A DNA stretch of 64,000 nt. It comes from JAICNG01 sp035249985 (lineage in GTDB: Bacteria > Gemmatimonadota > Gemmatimonadetes > Gemmatimonadales > Gemmatimonadaceae). The stretch spans positions 1 through 64,000 of the forward strand of contig DATFFP010000027.1 of assembly GCA_035249985.1 (NCBI GenBank). The letters run 5' to 3'. The notes beneath the pieces were generated by a model. The model was not told the origin of the DNA. It worked only from the letters and a program-made list of their open reading frames with translations, and made no database searches. This document shows, piece by piece, positions 8,208 to 15,676 of the stretch. The position numbers and the translations under genes are program-made. Numbering within the stretch: the stretch's first letter is position 1; each line of letters begins with the position of its first letter.

Positions 8208-8761
8208 CCAGCACACGAGAAGCTCAGGAGACCAGGGCCGCGGCCCTGGGACGTTGCCCCGAGTGCGGAAAGCCGCGCGCGGATCTGTCCACGCCCTGCG
8301 AGCACTGCGGGGCCGCACCCCTCGGCCCCGCCGACGCGGTCGATGAAGGCGTTACGCACCGGCGCGATGCCCCCGAGGCGATCATGCAGGTGCGCGCTGC
8401 CGACATGGAGCCATATGTCGGACTCCGTTATGTCGCGAAGCTGTTCCGACTGATGGCGCTGATACTCGTGCTCCTTCTGATCGCCGAGATCGTGACCGGC
8501 CTGACGACGCAGGGGAGCGGAGCGATCCCCACGCTTCTCGCCGAGGGAAGCCGGCTGATCGTCCTGTCGGGGTTGCTGTGGGCGAGCGGGGACCTCGCGA
8601 TCCTGCTCATCGACATCGGCCACGATGTGCGAGCGACGCGCATACTCATCGGACGACAGTCCGCCCATCATCTCGCGGAGCATCCCCCGGCACGGCGTCG
8701 CGAGGAGCGCGAGCGGGTGGTCGAACGGAAGACCGAGCGTCAGCGAGAGCTCGCGGAGTGA
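8204..8761 (+). CDS. Zinc-ribbon membrane protein, unknown function
   Basis: A 185-residue protein starting in an ATGA overlap with the peptidase. The N terminus has a zinc ribbon (CPECGKPRADLSTPCEHCG, two CxxC knuckles at about residues 17-35). Two hydrophobic segments follow (about 80-100 and 115-135), then a highly charged Arg/Glu tail that is probably a coiled coil. I do not recognise a named family. The translational coupling on both sides ties it to the peptidase and DUF488 genes, but no job can be assigned. Confidence 0.7.
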   Translation: MTSTREAQETRAAALGRCPECGKPRADLSTPCEHCGAAPLGPADAVDEGVTHRRDAPEAIMQVRAADMEPYVGLRYVAKLFRLMALILVLLLIAEIVTGLTTQGSGAIPTLLAEGSRLIVLSGLLWASGDLAILLIDIGHDVRATRILIGRQSAHHLAEHPPARRREERERVVERKTERQRELAE

Positions 8762-9315
8762 GCGTCACCGTGTACACCATTGGGCACTCGACGAGGCCGC
8801 TCGATGACTTCGTCGCGCTGCTTCACCGGGAGGGAATTCGTGCCCTCGTGGACGTGCGTGCGTTTCCGACGTCGCGACGGCATCCACATTTCGATCGCGA
8901 AGCGCTCGCGGTCTCACTCGTCGCGCATGACATCGCGTATCGGCACGCGCCAGCGCTTGGAGGCCGGCGTCGACCGCGGGCGGACTCCGTCAACCGAGCC
9001 TGGCGAAACGAAAGCTTCCGGGCCTATGCCGACCACATGAGCACGCCGGAGTTTCGTGAGGCGATCGGCGAGCTCATCGCGGGTGCCGGGCGAGTGCGCA
9101 CGACCGTCATGTGCGCCGAGGCAGTGCCCTGGAAGTGCCACCGCTGGCTGATCTCGGACGCGCTGGTCGCGCGCGGGTGTGAGGTCCGTCACGTCCTCGA
9201 TGCATCGACCGACAGGCACGAGCTCATGAACATCGCCCGCGTCGAGAACGGCGAGGTCACCTATCCCGCACCCAACGCCACGGAACCGCAAACCGAGTTA
9301 TTCAGGATCGGATGA
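8758..9315 (+). CDS. DUF488 family protein
   Basis: A 185-residue cytoplasmic DUF488 protein. It starts with GTG in a GTGA overlap with the upstream gene; the opening VSVTVYTIGHSTRPLDDF is the family hallmark, which fixes the start. Other signatures are LVDVRAFPTSRRHPHFD, YRHAPALGGRR and the late MCAEAVPWKCHRWLISD (the CxE...CHR motif). Biochemical function is unknown; the conserved Cys and His residues suggest metal or nucleic-acid binding, which is inference. It is the last gene of the 7155-9315 operon. Confidence 0.9.
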   Translation: MSVTVYTIGHSTRPLDDFVALLHREGIRALVDVRAFPTSRRHPHFDREALAVSLVAHDIAYRHAPALGGRRRPRADSVNRAWRNESFRAYADHMSTPEFREAIGELIAGAGRVRTTVMCAEAVPWKCHRWLISDALVARGCEVRHVLDASTDRHELMNIARVENGEVTYPAPNATEPQTELFRIG

Positions 9316-9391
9316 TCACCGAGCGCGGCATGCGTGTTGCTCTACGAATGGTCGCGCCGCACGGAACACAAATCTCACTCAGGGGGCACGC

Positions 9392-9541
9392 ATGCTCTGG
9401 ACGATCGCCATCATCCTGCTCATCCTTTGGCTCCTCGGTGCCTTCGTGGTCAACATTGGTGGAATAGTCCACCTGCTCCTGGTGATCGCGCTTATCGTGA
9501 TCGTCTACCGTCTCGTGACGGGCCGGAGACCAGTGGCCTGA
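9392..9541 (+). CDS. Small lmo0937-type membrane protein
   Basis: A 49-codon gene encoding MLWTIAIILLILWLLGAF followed by a Gly/His turn (NIGGIVH) and a second hydrophobic stretch ending in TGRRPVA. This two-helix hairpin matches the lmo0937 family of tiny membrane proteins found next to stress genes in many bacteria. The function is unknown. An AGGGGG ribosome-binding site sits 7 bp before the ATG, and a strong terminator follows within 20 bp, which supports a real transcription unit. Confidence 0.8.
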   Translation: MLWTIAIILLILWLLGAFVVNIGGIVHLLLVIALIVIVYRLVTGRRPVA

Positions 9542-9556
9542 CGCCAGCGAATGCAC

Positions 9557-9589
9557 AAGGGCGGCCGAATCGGCCGCCCTTTTTTTTTG
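9557..9589 (+). terminator. Rho-independent terminator
   Basis: The stem AAGGGCGGCCG / CGGCCGCCCTT with a 3-nt AAT loop runs straight into a run of nine or more T. It is one of the few classical intrinsic terminators in the window and ends the small membrane protein gene, insulating the GH38 gene that starts 15 bp later. Confidence 0.93.
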
Positions 9590-9603
9590 TTCAACCGCCT
9601 GGC

Positions 9604-12270
9604 ATGAGCGATCTCGGTCCATTCGACGTCCACGTCGTCCCGCACACACACTGGGATCGCGAATGGTACCTGCCATTCGCTCGATTTCGGCAGCGACTGG
9701 TGGCATTGGTCGATGAGTTGCTCGATGCACCACCGGAGCGCTCCGCGTTTCTCCTCGATGGGCAGGCGGTGCTGATCGAGGACTACCTCGCCGTGCGACC
9801 CGACCGGGAGGGCGACCTTCGCGCGGCGCTGGCACGAGGGGCGCTTGACGCAGGTCCGTGGTATGTGCTCGCTGATGAGCTCATTCCTTCGGGAGAGGCC
9901 CTCGTCCGCAATCTTCTCGCTGGCCGTCGCGTCGTGCGGGCGCATGGCGGGGAGCCGCCGGCGGTGTTGTACTGCCCCGACTCGTTTGGCCACCCGGCTG
10001 ACCTCCCGACGCTCGCGGAGGGTTTTGGGCTGTCGCTCATCATCCTCTGGCGCGGCCTTGGCGGACCGGCCTGGCCGGACGGTGATGCCTTCCGGTGGCG
10101 CGCACCGGGAAGTGCCAGCGTGCTGGTGCACCATCTGCCGCCCTCGGGATACGAATACGGGGCGAATCTCTCCTCCGATGAAGCGCACGCGCGCGAACGA
10201 TGGCGCGGTCTGCGCGACGTGCTTTCGCGGAGAGCGCGTACCAGTTCGCTGCTTGTGCTCAACGGGGCGGATCACCACGCACGGCAATCGAAGCTCGACG
10301 ACGCGATCGAGGCGCTCGCGCGCGCGGCGGCGCCGGATCGCGTGCGGGCGAGCAGGCTCGGCGCCTTCGCTGCCTCGTTCGTCGAGGGGGCAGCGCGCGC
10401 CGAGCTACCGGAAATACATGGGGAGCTTCGATTCTCCCCTGGCTACACCTGGACGGTTCCCGGCACGTGGTCGGCGCGCGCCTACCAGAAGCGGCGCAAT
10501 GCTCGCGTCGAGCGGCTGCTGACTCGTGAGGCCGAGCCCTGGTCGGCGATTGCCACCGCGCGAGGAGGGCCTTCTCGCGCCCCGCTCCTCCGCTCGGCGT
10601 GGCGAACTCTGCTCGAGTGTCATCCGCACGACACGCTCTGCGGATGCTCGACCGATGCCGTCGCACTGGCCGCGGACGTGCGATTCGCGTCCGCGGCCGT
10701 TGAGGCACGCGGGATCGTCGACGACGCGCTGCTCGACCTCGCAGGGCACGATACCGCTGCTGCGCGTATGGCATCGGCGTGGTCGGCGTACGTTCTGGTT
10801 CGCAACGCGACGGCGCGACCACGCTCGGGCGTGGCCGAGATCGAGATCACGCGATCCGTTGCGCCCGAGCCAGTTGGTCCCGGCTCAGCGGGAATTTCCG
10901 TCGAGGAACGACGCCTTCCGCTTCCCGTCCTCGACGATGGCGGCGTTCCAATACAAGTCCTCGACCGGCGCCGTCGGTCCGACCGAATCGAGTCGCCGCG
11001 CCACTACCCGCGCGGCGATCGCGTCGACGTAGCGCGCTGCGTGGCCTGGGTCGATGAGGTCGGCGGCTACGGCATTGCGCCGCTGCGCGTCGGCGATACG
11101 TCGGCTTCGAAGCCTGTATCGCCATCAGTCGAATCCGCGCGCGGAACGTCGCGATCGCTCGACAATGGGATTCTCCGAGTGGAGGTCGAGCCTGGAGGCG
11201 CCCTGAAGCTCACGTCCGCGCGGGACGGTCGCGCCTGGAGCCCGCTCGTTCGATTCGAGGACGTCGGCGACGCCGGTGATTTGTACACACACTCGACGAT
11301 CGGTCCGGTGATCGACGACGCTCGCCTGCTGGACGCGACGGTGGCGCACGAGGGGCCGCTCCGGGCGCAGCTTCGGTTGCGCTTCGCGCTCGATCTTCCG
11401 GTCTCGTCGAGTCGGGACGGCCGCTCACGAGAACGCAGGCGGACCGACATCGCGATTGTGCTCACCCTCGACGCCGGTTCCCCCTTTCTGCGCGTCGGCG
11501 TGCGCCTGGTGAACAGGGTGCGCGATCACCGCCTCCGCATCGCGTTCGCAACCGAGGTGCGCGAGGGCGTCACGGTGGCCGACGGCATGTTCGCGCCTGT
11601 GGTTCGTGAGGCGCGCGCTCAGCCTCCCGAGACGGTTTCGATGGAGGTCGTCCCGCCGACCGCACCGCTGGCGCGTTGGGTGTCGCGCCGGGGCGCTGCA
11701 AATGGGATGGCCCTGATCGCCGACGGTTTGGGCGAGTACGAGGTGCTGGATGATGGAGCGATCGCGGTCACGTTGCTGCGAGCGGTGCGCGAGTTGTCCA
11801 GGAACGATCTTCCCGAACGACCCGGCCACGCCGGGTGGCCCGTTCCCACTCCGGCCGCGCAGTGCCTCGGGCGCCACCGGGCCGAGTTCGCGCTCTTTCC
11901 GCACGGCGCCGGGGAAGACACCATCATCGAGATCGAGCGCGTCGCGGACGATGTCCTCCTGCCATTGCGCGGAGCGACACTTCGCTCGGCGACGCGTCCT
12001 CCTGAAGCCGTCGCTGGACTGACGCTCGAAGGCGACAGGCTCCGATTCCTTGCGTGCAAGCCGAGTGAGGACGGCGAGTGGATCGTCCTTCGGTGTGTGA
12101 ACGTGACTTCGCGGCCAGCGACGGGTGCCTGGCGGTGCGCGTGGCCCATTCGTGAAGCGCGACGCGCTCGCCTGGACGAGCGCCTCGGCGAGTCGCTGGC
12201 GGTGCGTGATGGGGGCGTCGTGGATGTGGGGGTCGAACCTCTAGCGGTCTCGACCGTGCTGGTTCGTTAG
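9604..12270 (+). CDS. GH38-type alpha-mannosidase
   Basis: A retaining glycoside hydrolase of family 38 that releases alpha-linked mannose from glycans. The 888 residues start with the zinc-site motif HVVPHTHWDREW (H14, H16, D18). The likely nucleophile D126 lies in YCPDSFGH, and a central three-helix region carries LLECHPHDTLCGCSTDAVA (the conserved HDTxxGC). The C-terminal half is the beta-sandwich domain (NGILRVEVEPGGALKL). No signal peptide is seen, so it is probably cytoplasmic and acts on imported oligosaccharides. The frame is open upstream but the conserved N terminus fixes the ATG at 9604. Its stop overlaps the convergent permease gene by 4 bp. Linkage specificity cannot be read from sequence. 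Confidence 0.9.
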   Translation: MSDLGPFDVHVVPHTHWDREWYLPFARFRQRLVALVDELLDAPPERSAFLLDGQAVLIEDYLAVRPDREGDLRAALARGALDAGPWYVLADELIPSGEALVRNLLAGRRVVRAHGGEPPAVLYCPDSFGHPADLPTLAEGFGLSLIILWRGLGGPAWPDGDAFRWRAPGSASVLVHHLPPSGYEYGANLSSDEAHARERWRGLRDVLSRRARTSSLLVLNGADHHARQSKLDDAIEALARAAAPDRVRASRLGAFAASFVEGAARAELPEIHGELRFSPGYTWTVPGTWSARAYQKRRNARVERLLTREAEPWSAIATARGGPSRAPLLRSAWRTLLECHPHDTLCGCSTDAVALAADVRFASAAVEARGIVDDALLDLAGHDTAAARMASAWSAYVLVRNATARPRSGVAEIEITRSVAPEPVGPGSAGISVEERRLPLPVLDDGGVPIQVLDRRRRSDRIESPRHYPRGDRVDVARCVAWVDEVGGYGIAPLRVGDTSASKPVSPSVESARGTSRSLDNGILRVEVEPGGALKLTSARDGRAWSPLVRFEDVGDAGDLYTHSTIGPVIDDARLLDATVAHEGPLRAQLRLRFALDLPVSSSRDGRSRERRRTDIAIVLTLDAGSPFLRVGVRLVNRVRDHRLRIAFATEVREGVTVADGMFAPVVREARAQPPETVSMEVVPPTAPLARWVSRRGAANGMALIADGLGEYEVLDDGAIAVTLLRAVRELSRNDLPERPGHAGWPVPTPAAQCLGRHRAEFALFPHGAGEDTIIEIERVADDVLLPLRGATLRSATRPPEAVAGLTLEGDRLRFLACKPSEDGEWIVLRCVNVTSRPATGAWRCAWPIREARRARLDERLGESLAVRDGGVVDVGVEPLAVSTVLVR

Positions 12271-13121
12271 GCTCGATCGCGTAGTGGTGCGACGCTGTCT
12301 CCGGCCAGCCGGTCGCGCAGGGCATCGCCGAGGAAGGTCGAGGCAACCACCGTGATGATCAGCGCCAGACCCGGCGCCAGCGCGACCCACGGCGCGATGA
12401 CGATCGCGTCCCGCCCATCGGCGATCATGTTGCCCCAGCTGGGTTGCGGCGGTTGGACGCCGAGGCCGAGGAACGACAAGCCACTTTCGAGCAGGATGGC
12501 GCCGCCAACGCCCAGCGTCATCGCGACGATCGCCGAGCCGAGCGCGTTAGGCAGCACGTGTCGCCACAGGATGCGCGCCGGCCTGGCGCCGAGCGCGGCG
12601 GCCCCCTCCACGAACGGTCGCGCCCGGATGCCCAGCACCTCCGCGCGCACGAGCCGTGCGACCGCCATCCAGCCTGTCGCAACGAGCACCGCCACGACGG
12701 TGAGCGTCCCCGGTCGCCAGAGCGCTGCACAGACGAGCAGGAGGATGAGGCGAGGAATCGCGAGGAGCGCGTCGGCGGCCGCCATGAGGAATCGATCGAG
12801 AAGACCGCCCCGCCATGCCGAGAGCGCGCCGAACGCGATTCCGACCGCGCCGGCGAGGAGCGACCCCAGCACGCCGATCACGAGCGAGATGCGCGCCGCG
12901 AGCATCGTCCGCGCGAAGATGTCGCGGCCGAAGCGATCGGTGCCAAGTAGATGAAAAGCCCCATGCCCATCGGTCGTGAACGGCGGCAGGAATCGCTGCG
13001 CGACGACGTCGCCCATCGTGCGCGGATCGTCGGCCGAGAGCAGCGGCACGGCGATCGCCCCCAGCGCCAGAAGGAGGAGCAGCGCTAGCGGAACCGCGAC
13101 GTCGCGCCGGGGAATCGCCAT
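12267..13121 (-). CDS. ABC transporter permease, DppC/OppC type
   Basis: A 284-residue inner-membrane permease of the peptide/nickel/oligosaccharide ABC importer class. The N-terminal helix is followed by the periplasmic segment HLLGTDRFGRDIFAR, diagnostic of the DppC/OppC half. The EAA loop (about residues 170-200) reads VEGAAALGARPARILWRHVLPN, and SGLSFLGLGVQPPQPSWGNM follows. It forms an operon with the DppB-type partner (starts overlap by a base). No ATP-binding subunit is encoded anywhere nearby, so this transporter must borrow or keep its ATPases elsewhere. The substrate is likely an oligosaccharide, given the neighbours. Confidence 0.9.
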   Translation of the reverse strand: MAIPRRDVAVPLALLLLLALGAIAVPLLSADDPRTMGDVVAQRFLPPFTTDGHGAFHLLGTDRFGRDIFARTMLAARISLVIGVLGSLLAGAVGIAFGALSAWRGGLLDRFLMAAADALLAIPRLILLLVCAALWRPGTLTVVAVLVATGWMAVARLVRAEVLGIRARPFVEGAAALGARPARILWRHVLPNALGSAIVAMTLGVGGAILLESGLSFLGLGVQPPQPSWGNMIADGRDAIVIAPWVALAPGLALIITVVASTFLGDALRDRLAGDSVAPLRDRA

Positions 13122-14101
13122 CAGGCGCGCCGGCGTGGATCGAGCATCGGAAGCGCGAGATCAGCGGCGAGGTTCGCGAGAATGACGGCCGCGGCGTAGA
13201 CCGCGGTAGCGCCCAGTATCACGGGATAGTCGCGCGCCGCGACCGCGGCGAGCGTGACGCGCCCCATGCCGGGCCATGCGAACACGCCCTCGACGAACAC
13301 CGAGCCGGCGAGAAGGCCGGGAATGGCGAGTGCGAGCAACACGACGAGCGGCGGCCACGCATTCGCGAGCACGTGCCGCAGATAGATGCGGGTTCGCGTT
13401 GCCCCCTTCGCCCGCGCGGTCCGCACAAAATCCTCCGAGATCAAATCGGCGCCGATCGTTCGCGCGTAGCGGGCGATACCTGCCGCGCCGATCGCCGTCA
13501 GCGTGATCACGGGCAGCACCGCGTGGCGCGCCAGATCACCCAGGGCGGCCACGCCCGTCGCGTCGGATGCGGGATCGCGCATGCCGAATGCGGGCAGTCG
13601 AAGCGGGGCCGGGAACCCCCATCGCGCCGCACCGTAGGTGAACGTCGCGATGAGCGCCAGGGCAAGCCAGAAGCTCGGCGCCGCGTACACCGTCGTCGTC
13701 GCGATCGTCAACGCGCGGTCGGAAAACGTGCCGCGTCGCGCGGCCTGATACATTCCGATGGCAATGCCGAGGATGAAGGTGAGCGCGAGCGACACCGCGC
13801 CCAACCCCGCCGACACGGGAATGGCCTCCGCGAGCACGGTGCGCACGGGCGCGCGCCGCGCGAAGCTCTCTCCCAGATCGCCCTTGAACAGCCGGCCCGC
13901 CCAGCGTGCATATTGTACCGCGAGTGGCGCATCGAGTCCGAGCTCGGTCCGGAGGCGCGCCTGATCGACCGCGCTTGCGCCAGGCGGAACGAGCAATGTC
14001 GTGGGATCCCCGGGCGCGGCGCGCGCGAGGAGAAAGGTGATGGTGAGCACGATCCAGAAGAGGATGGCACTGCTCGCGAGCCGGCTCACGACGTTGCGCA
14101 T
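13121..14101 (-). CDS. ABC transporter permease, DppB/OppB type
   Basis: The 326-residue partner permease. It has the typical N-terminal helix (ILFWIVLTITFLLARAAPGD), a GDLGESFARRAPV periplasmic loop, six membrane segments and the EAA loop DFVRTARAKGATRTRIYLRHVLANAW near residues 215-240, followed by VFVEGVFAWPGMGR. It is translated before the DppC-type gene. The ATG at 14101 is only 6 bp from the start of the divergent solute-binding gene, so its promoter must lie within that gene's coding region. Confidence 0.9.
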   Translation of the reverse strand: MRNVVSRLASSAILFWIVLTITFLLARAAPGDPTTLLVPPGASAVDQARLRTELGLDAPLAVQYARWAGRLFKGDLGESFARRAPVRTVLAEAIPVSAGLGAVSLALTFILGIAIGMYQAARRGTFSDRALTIATTTVYAAPSFWLALALIATFTYGAARWGFPAPLRLPAFGMRDPASDATGVAALGDLARHAVLPVITLTAIGAAGIARYARTIGADLISEDFVRTARAKGATRTRIYLRHVLANAWPPLVVLLALAIPGLLAGSVFVEGVFAWPGMGRVTLAAVAARDYPVILGATAVYAAAVILANLAADLALPMLDPRRRA

Positions 14102-14107
14102 GACGTG

Positions 14108-15676
14108 ATGATGCCGGCGAGGCGCAGCGCGTCAACCGTCGCCATCGCGTTCGTGCTCCTCACGTGCGGGCAGCCCGCCCGTCGAGCGGACACCGTCGTC
14201 GTCGCATCAGGCGCGGATCTCGAGTCGGCAAACCCGCTCGTCACGCTGCACCCGATGGCGCGGCAGGTTCAGCGCTATGCGCTCTTCGTCACCCTCGCCC
14301 GGTACGACGATGCGCTGGAGCCCACCCCATACTTCGCGCGCTCGTGGACGTGGTCGGCCGATCGCCGCGTCCTCCAGCTGCGGCTCGCATCCGGGGTTCG
14401 CTGGCACGACGGGCACCCGACGACCTCGCGCGATGTGCGGTTCACCCTCGATGCCGTGCGCGATCCGGCAACCGGATCGCCTCGATTCGCCGAGCTCGGC
14501 GATGTGGAATCCGTCGATGCGCCCGATGACTCGACGGTGAGTATTCGCTTCGTACGCCCGCAAGCGGGGTTTCCCCTCGTGTTATGCGAGCAGCCGATTG
14601 CGCCGGCGCATCTGCTCGAGCGTGTGCCGCGCGCGGAGCTGCGCCGTGCCGCCTTCGGCGACCGACCGACGGGAAACGGGCCCTTTCGCTTCGCGGACCG
14701 CCGAGCGGGTCAGCGGTGGACCTTCGTCCGCAACGGGGACTTCACTGCGTCGTTAGGTGGCCCGCCGGCGATCGAGCGTCTGGTGGTGGCGGTGGTCGAT
14801 GAGGCGTCGACGAAATTCGCCGGTCTCGTCAGCCACGAGCTCGACATGGCGGGCATCTCCCCGTCGATGGCGACGATTGCCGCCGCCGATCCGGCCCTCC
14901 GCGTCGTCGACTATCCCGTGCTCGTTGCGTATGGCCTCGTGCTCAACGCGAGCCGACCGCCCTTCGACGATCCTCGAGTACGGCGGGCCGTCGCGCTCGC
15001 GATCGATCGCGACCGGATCATCCAGGCGGCGCTCGCCGGCTTCGCGACGCCAGCGTCAGGCCCCGTCTCTCCGGATCACCCATTCTCGCTGAGAGAGAAC
15101 GCGACTCGCGATTCCGCGCTGGCGGCGGCGCTGCTCGATAGCGCGGGCTGGGTTCCCGCCCGTGACGGCGCACGCGCGCGCAACGGCGTTCCGTTGACGT
15201 TCGAGCTGCTCACCGTCGGGAGCGCCGATAACGCGGCCGAGCAGCTCATCCAGGCGGACCTCGCCGCGATCGGCATTCGACTGGAGATCAGGCAGCGCGA
15301 GATGGGCGCCTTCCTCGCGGAGGCGCGCGCTCGCGACAAGCGCTTCGGCGCGCTGTTGACGGGCATCCCTGGCGACCTGTCCCTCGGCTATCTCACGTCG
15401 ATGTTCGATTCCCGCCTTGCCGGCGGTGCGCTCGACTATGCCGGGTTCCACACGGCGCGTCTCGATAATCTCCTCGCGAACGCTCGGTCTGCGGTTGGAG
15501 ACGATGCGCAGCGTGCGGCGTGGCATGAGGTTCAGCGCGAGCTTGCACGGGAGATGCCCGTCGCGTGGCTCTATCACGCGCGCGGCCTCCAGGGAATCTC
15601 GCGCCGGCTAAAGGGTGTGCACATGGACCTCCGCGGAGAGCTGGCGACCCTCGCACAGTGGCGCGTGGAGCCGTGA
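14108..15676 (+). CDS. ABC solute-binding lipoprotein (family 5, DppA/OppA-like)
   Basis: A 522-residue extracytoplasmic solute-binding protein, cluster C. The N-terminal signal ends in a lipobox (VLLTC, Cys about residue 20), so it is membrane-tethered. Family hallmarks are YARSWTWSADRRVLQLRLASGVRWHDGHP, TSRDVRFTLDAVRDP, GNGPFRFADR and the late NASRPPFDDPRVRRAVALAIDRD. Two Met codons are adjacent (14108, 14111). It is divergent from the two permease genes, 6 bp apart, and heads the operon running to 22071. The downstream lyase suggests an oligosaccharide rather than a peptide ligand; this is inferred from context only. Confidence 0.88.
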   Translation: MMPARRSASTVAIAFVLLTCGQPARRADTVVVASGADLESANPLVTLHPMARQVQRYALFVTLARYDDALEPTPYFARSWTWSADRRVLQLRLASGVRWHDGHPTTSRDVRFTLDAVRDPATGSPRFAELGDVESVDAPDDSTVSIRFVRPQAGFPLVLCEQPIAPAHLLERVPRAELRRAAFGDRPTGNGPFRFADRRAGQRWTFVRNGDFTASLGGPPAIERLVVAVVDEASTKFAGLVSHELDMAGISPSMATIAAADPALRVVDYPVLVAYGLVLNASRPPFDDPRVRRAVALAIDRDRIIQAALAGFATPASGPVSPDHPFSLRENATRDSALAAALLDSAGWVPARDGARARNGVPLTFELLTVGSADNAAEQLIQADLAAIGIRLEIRQREMGAFLAEARARDKRFGALLTGIPGDLSLGYLTSMFDSRLAGGALDYAGFHTARLDNLLANARSAVGDDAQRAAWHEVQRELAREMPVAWLYHARGLQGISRRLKGVHMDLRGELATLAQWRVEP

